DNA from: Pythium myriotylum
Lineage: Eukaryota > Oomycota > Peronosporomycetes > Pythiales > Pythiaceae
Direction of reading: 5' to 3'
Assembly: GCA_023091665.1 (NCBI GenBank)
Contig: JALJCQ010000033.1
Span: 1,111,446 to 1,175,445 of the forward strand
Length of the DNA stretch: 64,000 nt
Position numbers and translations under genes: made by a program. The notes under the pieces are model-generated. The model saw only the letters and a program-made list of their open reading frames with translations, was not told the origin of the DNA and made no database searches. Shown here piece after piece: positions 33,170 through 45,433 of the stretch. Numbering within the stretch: position 1 is the first letter of the stretch; every line of letters starts with the position of its first letter.

Positions 33170-33435
33170 TTTTCTCTTTCTCTAGTTACTGACTTTAACT
33201 CCTGATTCGTCTGGTCTATTCTGATACGTACGGCTGATTCCCTCTCGGGTTCATAACCTCTGATTCTGAATGGGTATTCCCTTAGAAAGGTGCTAGAGGT
33301 TACGGTTACAGGAGAAGGTAAAGTTACGAAATAACCGTGTTACTGGAGGTTACTTGGGTTAGTGAGGGTACGCGAAACTACCTGTTTACTCTGCTCCCTG
33401 AGCTCTGCAACAGCGGCCTTGGTGGCGGCGCGGAC

Positions 33436-33843
33436 TTATTTTAGGTACTTCTGAACGGAAATACGCTTGCGCTGGCGCGCAAAGTAGTCCTGGTCTTGGG
33501 CGAGGCGGCGCGCTCCTTCTTCGAGTTCCGCTGGGCTTGGGTCAAGAATCCACGTGATGCTGTCGTTGATTCTCCTTTCGCTGAGTTCCAGCTCAGAGGA
33601 GGCATCCCCCAGCTCACGGAGAATACGTAATTGACGCTCTTGACCCTTTTCTCTGGCTAGGTCTTGGTCTGCCAAGCGACGGGCCACAAGCTTCTTGATC
33701 CGCAACGCCCGTCTCACTTGGAGGTACAGATCGTTCCGGAGCTTGTCGAGACAGGTGGCGTCAATAGCATCGAACCCTAACCTTGAGAAGGAGGCGCGAA
33801 CATGACCGGTGTCAACGGGACGACCGTTGGAGGATGGGGCCAT
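33436..33843 (-). CDS. Hypothetical 135-residue charged helical protein
   Basis: The frame MAPSSNGRPVDTGHVRASFS to the end is continuous and rich in Arg, Leu, Glu and Asp, with predicted helical segments (LYLQVRRALRIKKLVARRLA). It ends after RISVQKYLK. Its composition suits a coiled structural domain, perhaps the N-terminal part of a retroelement Gag, but no family is recognised. It sits among relics, so it may not be a working gene. Confidence 0.35.
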   Translation of the reverse strand: MAPSSNGRPVDTGHVRASFSRLGFDAIDATCLDKLRNDLYLQVRRALRIKKLVARRLADQDLAREKGQERQLRILRELGDASSELELSERRINDSITWILDPSPAELEEGARRLAQDQDYFARQRKRISVQKYLK

Positions 33844-35898
33844 GAAGGGACAGGCGCTCGGGCAGAGAGGACTGGTTCAGAACGGACTTGTACCCCTAAC
33901 CGCCCTCACGAACCGCAATATGGTGATTGGGACTGAACTCAGGGACCGCCATTACCCAAATGACAGTCTCGACTAACGTGCACGACGAGCGAAGCGCGCA
34001 GGCGAGCCGGTGACGAACGGACGAGCGGACGAACTTGCCGACGGGCAAGCGGAGCGGGTCGCTGCGTCGGGACCAACAAGTGCTACCAGATGTCGTGCTT
34101 GGACCAGATGAGGGTAGGATGTCGGAGCTTGGTGACAGAAGAGAGTTGGTCGCTTGAGACTTACTGAGGAAAATGGAGAATGAATTCCTTGTTTACCAAT
34201 ATGCATGGCGGCTCCGAGCTAGCCTCGGAGCACCCCCTTAGTGTCCTACGATATCTTCCTTAAAGTTCCTAATGTTTATGACCTTCTTTTCCTTTCCATT
34301 TCAATATGTGCATATTCAAATCGAGTTGGCCTCCAGGTTCTAGAACCTGGGGCATCTCCGTTGAACTTCACCCTGGTTCGAGCCCCTGGGCCATCCTGGC
34401 ATGTGGCCAGAGGCTGGGCGTCTTCGGACTGGGTCGTGATTATGACCTATGTGGTCTTCTTCAAGGTGACGTCACATTGAAGAAGGCCACAGGCACAAGC
34501 CTGACAATGTAGTGTCCTAATATGTCGGAGAGATCACTATTTTCTTAGGACAGGTAGGACGGTTTCGGACGCTTACAGTACATACTTGCTTCCGTAACCC
34601 CGCTTCTGTTTTAGAAACGGTATTCGCGGCTCGCAGCTCCGATCGCTACGCTCCCCATCTCAAGCCGCATAGGTGTGGGCTCGGCTGGAGCCGCGACGTT
34701 GTCAACGCCAACAGGATGCAAGATATCGCTGTTGGCGGTCGTAGTACTTGGGATGGCTGTAGTGAGATCAGTGCCTCCTTCGATTTCCACTTGGCGCCAA
34801 CGAAACCGATTGACGGCCTGTCTTCGGTTTGCAACGCACTGACGTCGATGGCGCAGTCTCTCCCCCAGTAACGTATCGCTCCAGAACACTTGCCTCCGTT
34901 GAACCACTTCGCGTACGACGATGTGCCACCATAGGAGTGAGACGTGACTGTGGTGAAAGAGTTCAGCCTCAGGTCCTATGGCCATGTTCACAACAGTATC
35001 ATCCGGATCAGAACGGGGCCGGGTCAGGTCAGATCATTAATTTTAGATATAATGCCTAGAGTATGGATAAGAATTCAAAAAATAGTTTAGAAGATACGCT
35101 GACATATTTAGAAATCGGAAACAATACGGTATGTTCAATGAAGTTTTGTATTGCATGCAGTTACACAGGGCTATCTGAGCTTTGTGAAACCGGAATACGT
35201 CGTCAATGTCAGAGTCATCATCTGAATCCTGCGTTAAATCGATGACACTAGTTAAGGTTCGCTGCGCGTCGCTGCTTGGACTTCGCGTATATTGACCGTT
35301 CAACAGCCAACAGCCACTGTGGATCGTCGCGGAACACTTCATAAGGTTTCCGTTCGTTTTTCCTCAGCACCTTTTGTCTATTCGTTACCCGCTCCACTCT
35401 TATCGAATACTTGCATTTCGCCTAGCAGAGTGGGACGTCGCAATTCTGCGCTCAATCGGTTTTGGAAGCATCTGACGACTGGTAGAATTGGGCGCGACGT
35501 GTGTCGAAGAGTGATTTGTAGCGACAGCTGTTGGCACAGAAAAGTAAAGATCGATGTATATTCGCCGAGTTGGGAAACGGTAGGATGCGATCCAGAAATC
35601 TCAAAGACATCAATAGAAAGGGCAAGGACCTGGCACAAAAATTAGAAACAACTCACCCCGATCGCATAATCAAGTCGAGGGGTTACTTCCACAGAAATTT
35701 AGCGGGAAGGTATTTTGCGAATTCAATACTAATAGGCTTCTGTATCAAACTACAGCAGGTAGGTTCAATAGAAATCACTTTGAATTTAATTGCAACCGTC
35801 ACTGTCAAAAAACAAATCTCGTGAGATACAGTCCAGAGTCATTGACGATAACAACCATTCTTTTTTTTTTCTTTTTGACTATCTGACACAAAAGTGGA
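33844..35898. other. Degenerate stretch with possible SINE
   Basis: About 2.05 kb without a supported gene. It contains a perfect 8-bp-arm hairpin (GCTCCGAG, 34211-34218, with CTCGGAGC, 34224-34231) and the possible SINE listed separately. Confidence 0.35.
34249..34509 (+). mobile_element. Possible tRNA-related SINE flanked by 10-bp direct repeats
   Basis: The sequence is bounded by TAGTGTCCTA at 34239-34248 and 34510-34519, a plausible target-site duplication. Inside, GGTTCGAGCCC (34375-34385) fits the polymerase III B-box. The A-box is weak and there is no poly-A tail, so the call is tentative. Confidence 0.35.
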
Positions 35899-36378
35899 AT
35901 GGTTTCTGGTCTCATCTGGGTGTCGACAGCTATTCGTCCAGATCTAACAAGTGGACAGGCGGTGGTTTATATATGTGCAGCGAACCGCTTAATTCTCAAC
36001 TCCAAGCTCGACGGCCCGTACAAGCTAACTCGAACAGCGCTTCCCATACGATTGGGCTATGCTACTACGATTCACAAGGTACAAGGACAAACATGCAACT
36101 CTGTGGTCCTCAATCCCACAGCACTCAGAAGCAATTGTTTGGCGTATGTTGCTCTTTCTCGAGTACGCGAACGCTCTCGTATGTATCTTACAGCACCAGT
36201 TACTCTCGCACAACTTACAAAGTTAGAACGAGCGAAAGAGATTGATAGCGTCGAGAATGCGCGAGTTGATGAGCGCGAAAGGCGCAGTATTGACGAGACA
36301 TTGCAATTAGTCCAGAATATGAAGCATATTGCATATCAGCACAACCTCCACATGACACTTTCACTGGATGAACAGTAA
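35899..36378 (+). pseudogene. PIF1/RecD-type helicase C-terminal fragment
   Basis: The frame encodes the helicase 2A/2B end: LPIRLGYATTIHKVQGQTC (motif V region), then LRSNCLAYVALSRVRERSRM (motif VI). These are characteristic of PIF1-like superfamily 1 helicases, including those in Helitron transposons. Walker A and the other N-terminal motifs are not present upstream. The fragment may be the end of a Helitron RepHel protein or of a captured cellular gene. Confidence 0.6.
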
Positions 36379-37504
36379 GGCAAATATGAAATCGTTCACC
36401 ATTACTCAAGTAGTGCAGTGGAAGTTTGGAGCCACAGCATGATGTCAAATTTTCAAATCATTTCATCACTGAGAATCCGTAAATCCTGAAACAAAAATCT
36501 GAAATTACACTATTATTATTATTATTATTATTATTATTTGAGAACACTCGATGAATGATGATGATGATGATGATGAAAGTTGGAGTCTATTGCGTTACAA
36601 CAAGTGAACACTCGATATGTTACCTCCATTTTATACGATAATCTATTGAAAGGGGTATAACTCTTTAGAAAACTGCTTATCATCACATTAGCAGGATTGG
36701 GCTTCGCCCACCAAGCACCCTCGCGCTAGCCTGGTGCTCTCTAGTCATCTTATAGTCGTGACTCTGGAGACACAGTTCATGGAAAACATACAATTCCTAT
36801 CACTTGCCTCTTTTCACAGCTCTTAATAAAGTTAAATGCAAAGATGCCAGGAAAGTCGTACTCTGTGTTCTCGGACGGCAGTTCTCAGGCGCAAGGCTTA
36901 AGGTAACATACAAAGGCGAATCCAAGACGCCCCCTGCTCAGTACTGGCAATATTTCTATATATCAAGAATATGAATCCCACTCGAATTTATCCAACTAGG
37001 ACTCACTATTATGGAAGAAAATTTCACCGGCGGTTCGCGACCTTTCCGCCACAAATGAAGAGCGGGTGCGCCTTCATACTTTGAAGTCCGCTCCCAGTCC
37101 GATTCGATATTGTTTCATACATAAGGACTACAAGGCACAGTAGTAATTCTCATAGTTTGCGAGTAGGTGTAAGTATGCAAAACTGACCAACCGGAGCGTC
37201 CCTTCAGGGTGCATTTGGTGGCTTTTATTTCACACTGGTGCCTCCAACCGCAAACGTTGGAGGTGGGCGTTCCGGCTTGAAGGCTTTGTTGGTTGACTCG
37301 AATCTACCTTATTTTCGACTTCTGGTCGCCAAAGAAGTTCGCGTTCCGCCCCACACCACACGCACGCGCCCCATCGCTTCCTTCAGTTCATTCTCGTAGG
37401 ATTGCTTACCGCCCGCGACTGGAGGCAGAGACATTTCCTCCAAATAATCCTCCGATTCTCGTGCTCTGGCTTACAACTCGTATGGATAGGAGGCGTTCAA
37501 CAGC
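36379..37504. other. Gene-poor spacer with two microsatellites
   Basis: Contains a (TAT)n tract at 36511-36538 and an (ATG)n tract at 36555-36575. No gene was recognised. Confidence 0.5.
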
Positions 37505-37726
37505 CTAGTAATCTCTCAGTGGCTCCGATACTCGTGTTTCTGTGTAATCCCTGGATAGCTCGGTCTCGTTCGGTTTATCGATTAGTCTCGCCAAGTCTTC
37601 ACCCACTGCGGCATTCGTTTCGGAGACAATAAGGATTCGCTTCTCTGGGCGTGTTCGACGTAGGATCGCAGTGGTGGTGGCGACGGTAGTCGATTTTTCA
37701 CAACCGTAGGGTACCCGACACGGCAT
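37505..37726 (-). pseudogene. Superfamily 1 (Upf1-like) helicase P-loop fragment
   Basis: The fragment has a degenerate Walker A motif (PYGCEKSTTVATT, with Glu where Gly is normal) followed by RPEKRILIVSETNAAVGEDL, like motif Ia of Upf1-type helicases. It is too short to be a gene and the altered P-loop would not be expected to bind ATP. It lies 1.1 kb from the PIF1-type fragment on the opposite strand. Whether both derive from one element is unknown. Confidence 0.4.
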
Positions 37727-38029
37727 TTTCCATCTTATACGAACACCGATACCGCAACTTTTCTTTGATCGTCATCTAGTGGTTGTATTAGGTCGTTCCA
37801 TTCGTGTTTTTTCGAGAAAATCCTTGCCACTTCGTCATGCGGTGCTCCAGACGTATCACCGTCTCGGAGCCACATCCGTTTGATCATATCCACATCATCT
37901 ACGCCTTGAAGCACCTGTACTCAACAAGCATAGTTCAAAATGTCCCCATAATGTCTTCCTTCGGACGCCATAAGAATCCGTCACCTCTTCGACATCGACG
38001 TCTCTCTGTCTGTGTGTTTGTCTGTCTGC
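37727..38029. other. Left flank of the tRNA array
   Basis: About 300 bp, ending in a CTGT/TGTC-rich stretch (38001-38029) immediately before the truncated tRNA. No gene was recognised. Confidence 0.4.
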
Positions 38030-38051
38030 GGTTCGAGTCCCGGTTTGGGAA
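38030..38051 (+). pseudogene. Truncated tRNA-Glu, 3' 22 nt only
   Basis: Matches bases 52-73 of the array tRNA (B-box GGTTCGAGTCC onward) and is followed by the normal downstream spacer. The left 51 bases are replaced by unrelated sequence, so the array edge lies in the B-box. The partial unit has long-type spacer, CT 47 nt and CA 46 nt. Confidence 0.9.
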
Positions 38052-38357
38052 CGTTTTGCATCTTTTACCGCGCCCGCAATGACAACCATGAACCTACCCT
38101 ACCAGCTAGCCACCCACACACTCAACCGATCAACGACCCTACACAATCACCACCACCATCTCGCTCGGCCCAATGCTCCACACTTCACACCCAGCACCAC
38201 TGTCCATGCCAACACGATGCCTATGGCTATGCCAACTCCAACTCCGACCCCAATTGCGGCACAGACGTCAACACGCCAATACCACGCGGCCACCAACACG
38301 ATGCTAGCGTCGACGTCGACGTCCACGTGACGCTTCATTCTCCTCTCGGACGTGTTA

Positions 38358-38412
<55 letters not shown>

Positions 38413-38447
38413 CCACCTCTTTCTTTCTGTCTGTCTATCTTTCTTTA

Positions 38448-38498
<51 letters not shown>

Positions 38499-39122
38499 CA
38501 TCTGTGCAACGACAGATGCGACGGGTGCACCCAGCCGATCACGGCGACCAGCGCCAGCGCCAGCGCCAGCGCACTCTGCTCTTGCCATGAGTCGGCCGTG
38601 AGAGCCGTGAGAGCCGCGAGAGCCGTGAGAGCCGTGAGAGCCGCGAGAGCCGTGAGGACCCATGGCGTCTTCTCCCATTCGTTACATGGTACATGGTGCA
38701 TGGTACCTGGTCACCAGCGTCCGCGCATCCGTCTTCGATGGAGTCGCCATCCAGACAAGAGAGATGGTGCCTAGTCCAAAGGTCCAAAGGTCCAACGGCC
38801 GTCGTTGGTGTCGTTGGTCTGGATTCGCCATAGTTCCATAGGTGTGCGTGCGAGCGTTCGTGGCGCGGTGGAGTGTGATGTGGTGGGGTGGGGTAGGAGT
38901 TGGAGTGGGGTGGGGTGGGGTGGGGTGGGGTGGGAGTGGAGGGGCGAGTGAGAAGGATGGGAAAAACAGTGGAGAGGCAGGGACGATGGCAAAGAGAGGC
39001 CAGGGAGGCCAGAGAGGTGGGAGAGGTGGGAGAGGTGGGAGAGGTGGGAGAGGTGGAAGAGAGGTGAGATGTGAGTGTGGTGCAGGTATGTTGTGTGTTT
39101 TGGGGAGGGCTACCTTCGAACT

Positions 39123-39195
39123 TCCCAGATAGTCTAGGTGGTTAGGATAGCTGGCTCTCACCCAGCAGACCCGGGTTCGAGTCCCGGTTTGGGAA
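39123..39195 (+). tRNA. trnE-CUC: tRNA-Glu (CTC), copy 1
   Basis: The 73-nt gene folds as a standard cloverleaf. The acceptor stem pairs TCCCAGA with TTTGGGA (one G-T), with discriminator A. The anticodon arm is GCTGG-CTCTCAC-CCAGC, giving anticodon CTC, which reads GAG glutamate codons. The T arm is CCGGG-TTCGAGT-CCCGG. The A-box region (TAGTCTAGGTGG) and B-box (GGTTCGAGTCC) fit polymerase III internal promoters. It closely resembles animal and fungal tRNA-Glu. There is no intron and CCA is not encoded. It is followed after 2 nt by TTTT and again by TTTT, likely pol III terminators. Unit 1 is 1146 bp, long type, CT 35, CA 26. Confidence 0.95.
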
Positions 39196-39197
39196 CG

Positions 39198-39210
39198 TTT
39201 TGCATCTTTT
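39198..39210 (+). terminator. Pol III T-run terminator, representative of all array units
   Basis: Two TTTT runs separated by GCATC follow the tRNA 3' end by 2 nt. The same arrangement follows all 22 tRNA copies and the truncated one. Four or more T residues are the usual RNA polymerase III stop in eukaryotes. Confidence 0.8.
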
Positions 39211-39501
39211 ACCGCGCCCGCAATGACAACCATGAACCTACCCTACCAGCTAGCCACCCACACACTCAACCGATCAACGACCCTACACAATCACCACCAC
39301 CATCTCGCTCGGCCCAATGCTCCACACTTCACACCCAGCACCACTGTCCATGCCAACACGATGCCTATGGCTATGCCAACTCCAACTCCGACCCCAATTG
39401 CGGCACAGACGTCAACACGCCAATACCACGCGGCCACCAACACGATGCTAGCGTCGACGTCGACGTCCACGTGACGCTTCATTCTCCTCTCGGACGTGTT
39501 A

Positions 39502-39544
<43 letters not shown>

Positions 39545-40268
39545 CCACCTCTTTCTTTCTGTCTGTCTATCTTTCTTTATCGCGCACACACACACACACA
39601 CACACACACAGTCATCTGTGCAACGACAGATGCGACGGGTGCACCCAGCCGATCACGGCGACCAGCGCCAGCGCCAACGCCAGCGCACTCTGCTCTTGCC
39701 ATGAGTCGGCCGTGAGAGCCGTGAGAGCCGCGAGAGCCGTGAGGGCCGCGAGAGCCGTGAGAGCCGCGAGAGCCGTGAGAGCCGTGAGAGCCGCGAGAGC
39801 CGTGAGGACCCATGGCGTCTTCTCCCATTCGTTACATGGTACATGGTGCATGGTACCTGGTCACCAGCGTCCGCGCATCCGTCTTCGATGGAGTCGCCAT
39901 CCAGACAAGAGAGATGGTGCCTAGTCCAAAGGTCCAAAGGTCCAACGGCCGTCGTTGGTGTCGTTGGTCTGGATTCGCCATAGTTCCATAGGTGTGCGTG
40001 CGAGCGTTCGTGGCGCGGTGGAGTGTGATGTGGTGGGGTGGGGTAGGAGTTGGAGTGGGGTGGGGTGGGGTGGGGTGGGGTGGGGTGGGAGTGGAGGGGC
40101 GAGTGAGAAGGATGGGAAAAACAGTGGAGAGGCAGGGACGATGGCAAAGAGAGGCCAGGGAGGCCAGAGAGGTGGGAGAGGTGGGAGAGGTGGGAGAGGT
40201 GGAAGAGAGGTGAGATGTGAGTGTGGTGCAGGTATGTTGTGTGTTTTGGGGAGGGCTACCTTCGAACT

Positions 40269-40341
40269 TCCCAGATAGTCTAGGTGGTTAGGATAGCTGG
40301 CTCTCACCCAGCAGACCCGGGTTCGAGTCCCGGTTTGGGAA
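40269..40341 (+). tRNA. trnE-CUC: tRNA-Glu (CTC), copy 2
   Basis: Identical by eye to copy 1. Unit 2 is 1167 bp, long type, CT 47, CA 68. Its hairpin after the CA tract has one G substitution that would still pair as G-U. Confidence 0.95.
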
Positions 40342-40648
40342 CGTTTTGCATCTTTTACCGCGCCCCGCAATGACAACCATGAACCTACCCTACCAGCTAG
40401 CCACCCACACACTCAACCGATCAACGACCCTACACAATCACCACCACCATCTCGCTCGGCCCAATGCTCCACACTTCACACCCAGCACCACTGTCCATGC
40501 CAACACGATGCCTATGGCTATGCCAACTCCAACTCCGACCCCAATTGCGGCACAGACGTCAACACGCCAATACCACGCGGCCACCAACACGATGCTAGCG
40601 TCGACGTCGACGTCCACGTGACGCTTCATTCTCCTCTCGGACGTGTTA

Positions 40649-40703
<55 letters not shown>

Positions 40704-40738
40704 CCACCTCTTTCTTTCTGTCTGTCTATCTTTCTTTA

Positions 40739-40811
<73 letters not shown>

Positions 40812-41435
40812 CATCTGTGCAACGACAGGTGCGACGGGTGCACCCAGCCGATCACGGCGACCAGCGCCAGCGCCAGCGCCAGCGCACTCTGCTCTTGCCA
40901 TGAGTCGGCCGTGAGAGCCGTGAGAGCCGCGAGAGCCGTGAGAGCCGTGAGAGCCGCGAGAGCCGTGAGGACCCATGGCGTCTTCTCCCATTCGTTACAT
41001 GGTACATGGTGCATGGTACCTGGTCACCAGCGTCCGCGCATCCGTCTTCGATGGAGTCGCCATCCAGACAAGAGAGATGGTGCCTAGTCCAAAGGTCCAA
41101 AGGTCCAACGGCCGTCGTTGGTGTCGTTGGTCTGGATTCGCCATAGTTCCATAGGTGTGCGTGCGAGCGTTCGTGGCGCGGTGGAGTGTGATGTGGTGGG
41201 GTGGGGTAGGAGTTGGAGTGGGGTGGGGTGGGGTGGGGTGGGGTGGGAGTGGAGGGGCGAGTGAGAAGGATGGGAAAAACAGTGGAGAGGCAGGGACGAT
41301 GGCAAAGAGAGGCCAGGGAGGCCAGAGAGGTGGGAGAGGTGGGAGAGGTGGGAGAGGTGGGAGAGGTGGAAGAGAGGTGAGATGTGAGTGTGGTGCAGGT
41401 ATGTTGTGTGTTTTGGGGAGGGCTACCTTCGAACT

Positions 41436-41508
41436 TCCCAGATAGTCTAGGTGGTTAGGATAGCTGGCTCTCACCCAGCAGACCCGGGTTCGAGTCCCGG
41501 TTTGGGAA
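41436..41508 (+). tRNA. trnE-CUC: tRNA-Glu (CTC), copy 3
   Basis: Identical by eye to copy 1. Unit 3 is 1180 bp, long type, CT 67, CA 26, with an expanded GTGAGAGCC tract. Confidence 0.95.
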
Positions 41509-41814
41509 CGTTTTGCATCTTTTACCGCGCCCGCAATGACAACCATGAACCTACCCTACCAGCTAGCCACCCACACACTCAACCGATCAACGACCCTACA
41601 CAATCACCACCACCATCTCGCTCGGCCCAATGCTCCACACTTCACACCCAGCACCACTGTCCATGCCAACACGATGCCTATGGCTATGCCAACTCCAACT
41701 CCGACCCCAATTGCGGCACAGACGTCAACACGCCAATACCACGCGGCCACCAACACGATGCTAGCGTCGACGTCGACGTCCACGTGACGCTTCATTCTCC
41801 TCTCGGACGTGTTA

Positions 41815-41889
<75 letters not shown>

Positions 41890-42615
41890 CCACCTCTTTC
41901 TTTCTGTCTGTCTATCTTTCTTTATCGCACACACACACACACACACACACACAGTCATCTGTGCAACGACAGATGCGACGGGTGCACCCAGCCGATCACG
42001 GCGACCAGCGCCAGCGCCAACGCCAGCGCACTCTGCTCTTGCCATGAGTCGGCCGTGAGAGCCGTGAGAGCCGCGAGAGCCGTGAGGGCCGCGAGAGCCG
42101 TGAGAGCCGCGAGAGCCGTGAGAGCCGTGAGAGCCGCGAGAGCCGTGAGGACCCATGGCGTCTTCTCCCATTCGTTACATGGTACATGGTGCATGGTACC
42201 TGGTCACCAGCGTCCGCGCATCCGTCTTCGATGGAGTCGCCATCCAGACAAGAGAGATGGTGCCTAGTCCAAAGGTCCAAAGGTCCAACGGCCGTCGTTG
42301 GTGTCGTTGGTCTGGATTCGCCATAGTTCCATAGGTGTGCGTGCGAGCGTTCGTGGCGCGGTGGAGTGTGATGTGGTGGGGTGGGGTAGGAGTTGGAGTG
42401 GGGTGGGGTGGGGTGGGGTGGGGTGGGAGTGGAGGGGCGAGTGAGAAGGATGGGAAAAACAGTGGAGAGGCAGGGACGATGGCAAAGAGAGGCCAGGGAG
42501 GCCAGAGAGGTGGGAGAGGTGGGAGAGGTGGGAGAGGTGGGAGAGGTGGAAGAGAGGTGAGATGTGAGTGTGGTGCAGGTATGTTGTGTGTTTTGGGGAG
42601 GGCTACCTTCGAACT

Positions 42616-42688
42616 TCCCAGATAGTCTAGGTGGTTAGGATAGCTGGCTCTCACCCAGCAGACCCGGGTTCGAGTCCCGGTTTGGGAA
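42616..42688 (+). tRNA. trnE-CUC: tRNA-Glu (CTC), copy 4
   Basis: Identical by eye to copy 1. Unit 4 is 1206 bp, the longest, and the first short-type unit; CT 69, CA 56. Confidence 0.95.
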
Positions 42689-42970
42689 CGTTTTGCATCT
42701 TTTACCGCGCCCCGCAATGACAACCATGAACCTACCCTACCAGCTAGCCACCCACACAATCACCACCACCATCTCGCTCGGCCCAATGCTCCACACTTCA
42801 CACCCAGCACCACTGTCCATGCCAACACGATGCCTATGGCTATGCCAACTCCAACTCCGACCCCAATTGCGGCACAGACGTCAACACGCCAATACCACGC
42901 GGCCACCAACACGATGCTAGCGTCGACGTCGACGTCCACGTGACGCTTCATTCTCCTCTCGGACGTGTTA

Positions 42971-43047
<77 letters not shown>

Positions 43048-43082
43048 CCACCTCTTTCTTTCTGTCTGTCTATCTTTCTTTA

Positions 43083-43143
<61 letters not shown>

Positions 43144-43821
43144 CATCTGTGCAACGACAGATGCGACGGGTGCACCCAGCCGATCACGGCGATCAGCGCC
43201 AGCGCCAGCGCCAGCGCACTCTGCTCTTGCCATGAGTCGGCCGTGAGAGCCGTGAGAGCCGCGAGAGCCGTGAGGGCCGCGAGAGCCGTGAGAGCCGCGA
43301 GAGCCGTGAGAGCCGTGAGAGCCGCGAGAGCCGTGAGGACCCATGGCGTCTTCTCCCATTCGTTACATGGTACATGGTGCATGGTACCTGGTCACCAGCG
43401 TCCGCGCATCCGTCTTCGATGGAGTCGCCATCCAGACAAGAGAGATGGTGCCTAGTCCAAAGGTCCAAAGGTCCAACGGCCGTCGTTGGTGTCGTTGGTC
43501 TGAATTCGCCATAGTTCCATAGGTGTGCGTGCGAGCGTTCGTGGCGCGGTGGAGTGTGATGTGGTGGGGTGGGGTAGGAGTTGGAGTGGGGTGGGGTGGG
43601 GTGGGGTGGGGTGGGAGTGGAGGGGCGAGTGAGAAGGATGGGAAAAACAGTGGAGAGGCAGGGACGATGGCAAAGAGAGGCCAGGGAGGCCAGAGAGGTG
43701 GGAGAGGTGGGAGAGGTGGGAGAGGTGGGAGAGGTGGGAGAGGTGGGAGAGGTGGAAGAGAGGTGAGATGTGAGTGTGGTGCAGGTATGTTGTGTGTTTT
43801 GGGGAGGGCTACCTTCGAACT

Positions 43822-43894
43822 TCCCAGATAGTCTAGGTGGTTAGGATAGCTGGCTCTCACCCAGCAGACCCGGGTTCGAGTCCCGGTTTGGGAA
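43822..43894 (+). tRNA. trnE-CUC: tRNA-Glu (CTC), copy 5
   Basis: Identical by eye to copy 1. Unit 5 is 1136 bp, short type; the CT tract (59 nt) is interrupted by an A near 44202; CA 50. Confidence 0.95.
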
Positions 43895-44199
43895 CGTTTT
43901 GCATCTTTTACCGCGCCCCGCAATGACAACCATGAACCTACCCTACCAGCTAGCCACCCACACAATCACCACCACCATCTCGCTCGGCCCAATGCTCCAC
44001 ACTTCACACCCAGCACCACTGTCCATGCCAACACGATGCCTATGGCTATGCCAACTCCAACTCCGACCCCAATTGCGGCACAGACGTCAACACGCCAATA
44101 CCACGCGGCCACCAACACGATGCTAGCGTCGACGTCGACGTCCACGTGACGCTTCATTCTCCTCTCGGACGTGTTATCGCCTCTCTCTCTCTCTCTCTC

Positions 44200-44243
<44 letters not shown>

Positions 44244-44278
44244 CCACCTCTTTCTTTCTGTCTGTCTATCTTTCTTTA

Positions 44279-44333
<55 letters not shown>

Positions 44334-44957
44334 CATCTGTGCAACGACAGATGCGACGGGTGCACCCAGCCGATCACGGCGATCAGCGCCAGCGCCAACG
44401 CCAGCGCACTCTGCTCTTGCCATGAGTCGGCCGTGAGAGCCGTGAGAGCCGCGAGAGCCGTGAGAGCCGTGAGAGCCGCGAGAGCCGTGAGGACCCATGG
44501 CGTCTTCTCCCATTCGTTACATGGTACATGGTGCATGGTACCTGGTCACCAGCGTCCGCGCATCCGTCTTCGATGGAGTCGCCATCCAGACAAGAGAGAT
44601 GGTGCCTAGTCCAAAGGTCCAAAGGTCCAACGGCCGTCGTTGGTGTCGTTGGTCTGGATTCGCCATAGTTCCATAGGTGTGCGTGCGAGCGTTCGTGGCG
44701 CGGTGGAGTGTGATGTGGTGGGGTGGGGTAGGAGTTGGAGTGGGGTGGGGTGGGGTGGGGTGGGGTGGGAGTGGAGGGGCGAGTGAGAAGGATGGGAAAA
44801 ACAGTGGAGAGGCAGGGACGATGGCAAAGAGAGGCCAGGGAGGCCAGAGAGGTGGGAGAGGTGGGAGAGGTGGGAGAGGTGGGAGAGGTGGAAGAGAGGT
44901 GGGAGGTGAGTGTGGTGCAGGTATGTTGTGTGTTTTGGGGAGGGCTACCTTCGAACT

Positions 44958-45030
44958 TCCCAGATAGTCTAGGTGGTTAGGATAGCTGGCTCTCACCCAG
45001 CAGACCCGGGTTCGAGTCCCGGTTTGGGAA
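44958..45030 (+). tRNA. trnE-CUC: tRNA-Glu (CTC), copy 6
   Basis: Identical by eye to copy 1. Unit 6 is 1100 bp, the shortest, short type, with the minimal CT tract (15 nt) and CA 58. Confidence 0.95.
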
Positions 45031-45370
45031 CGTTTTGCATCTTTTACCGCGCCCCGCAATGACAACCATGAACCTACCCTACCAGCTAGCCACCCACACA
45101 ATCACCACCACCATCTCGCTCGGCCCAATGCTCCACACTTCACACCCAGCACCACTGTCCATGCCAACACGATGCCTATGGCTATGCCAACTCCAACTCC
45201 GACCCCAATTGCGGCACAGACGTCAACACGCCAATACCACGCGGCCACCAACACGATGCTAGCGTCGACGTCGACGTCCACGTGACGCTTCATTCTCCTC
45301 TCGGACGTGTTATCGCCTCTCTCTCTCTCTCCCTCCCACCTCTTTCTTTCTGTCTGTCTATCTTTCTTTA

Positions 45371-45433
<63 letters not shown>

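Noticed and set aside
34321..34393. True tRNA gene at the GGTTCGAGCCC site
   Set aside because: No cloverleaf could be folded around it. Only the B-box fits, so it was left as a possible SINE.
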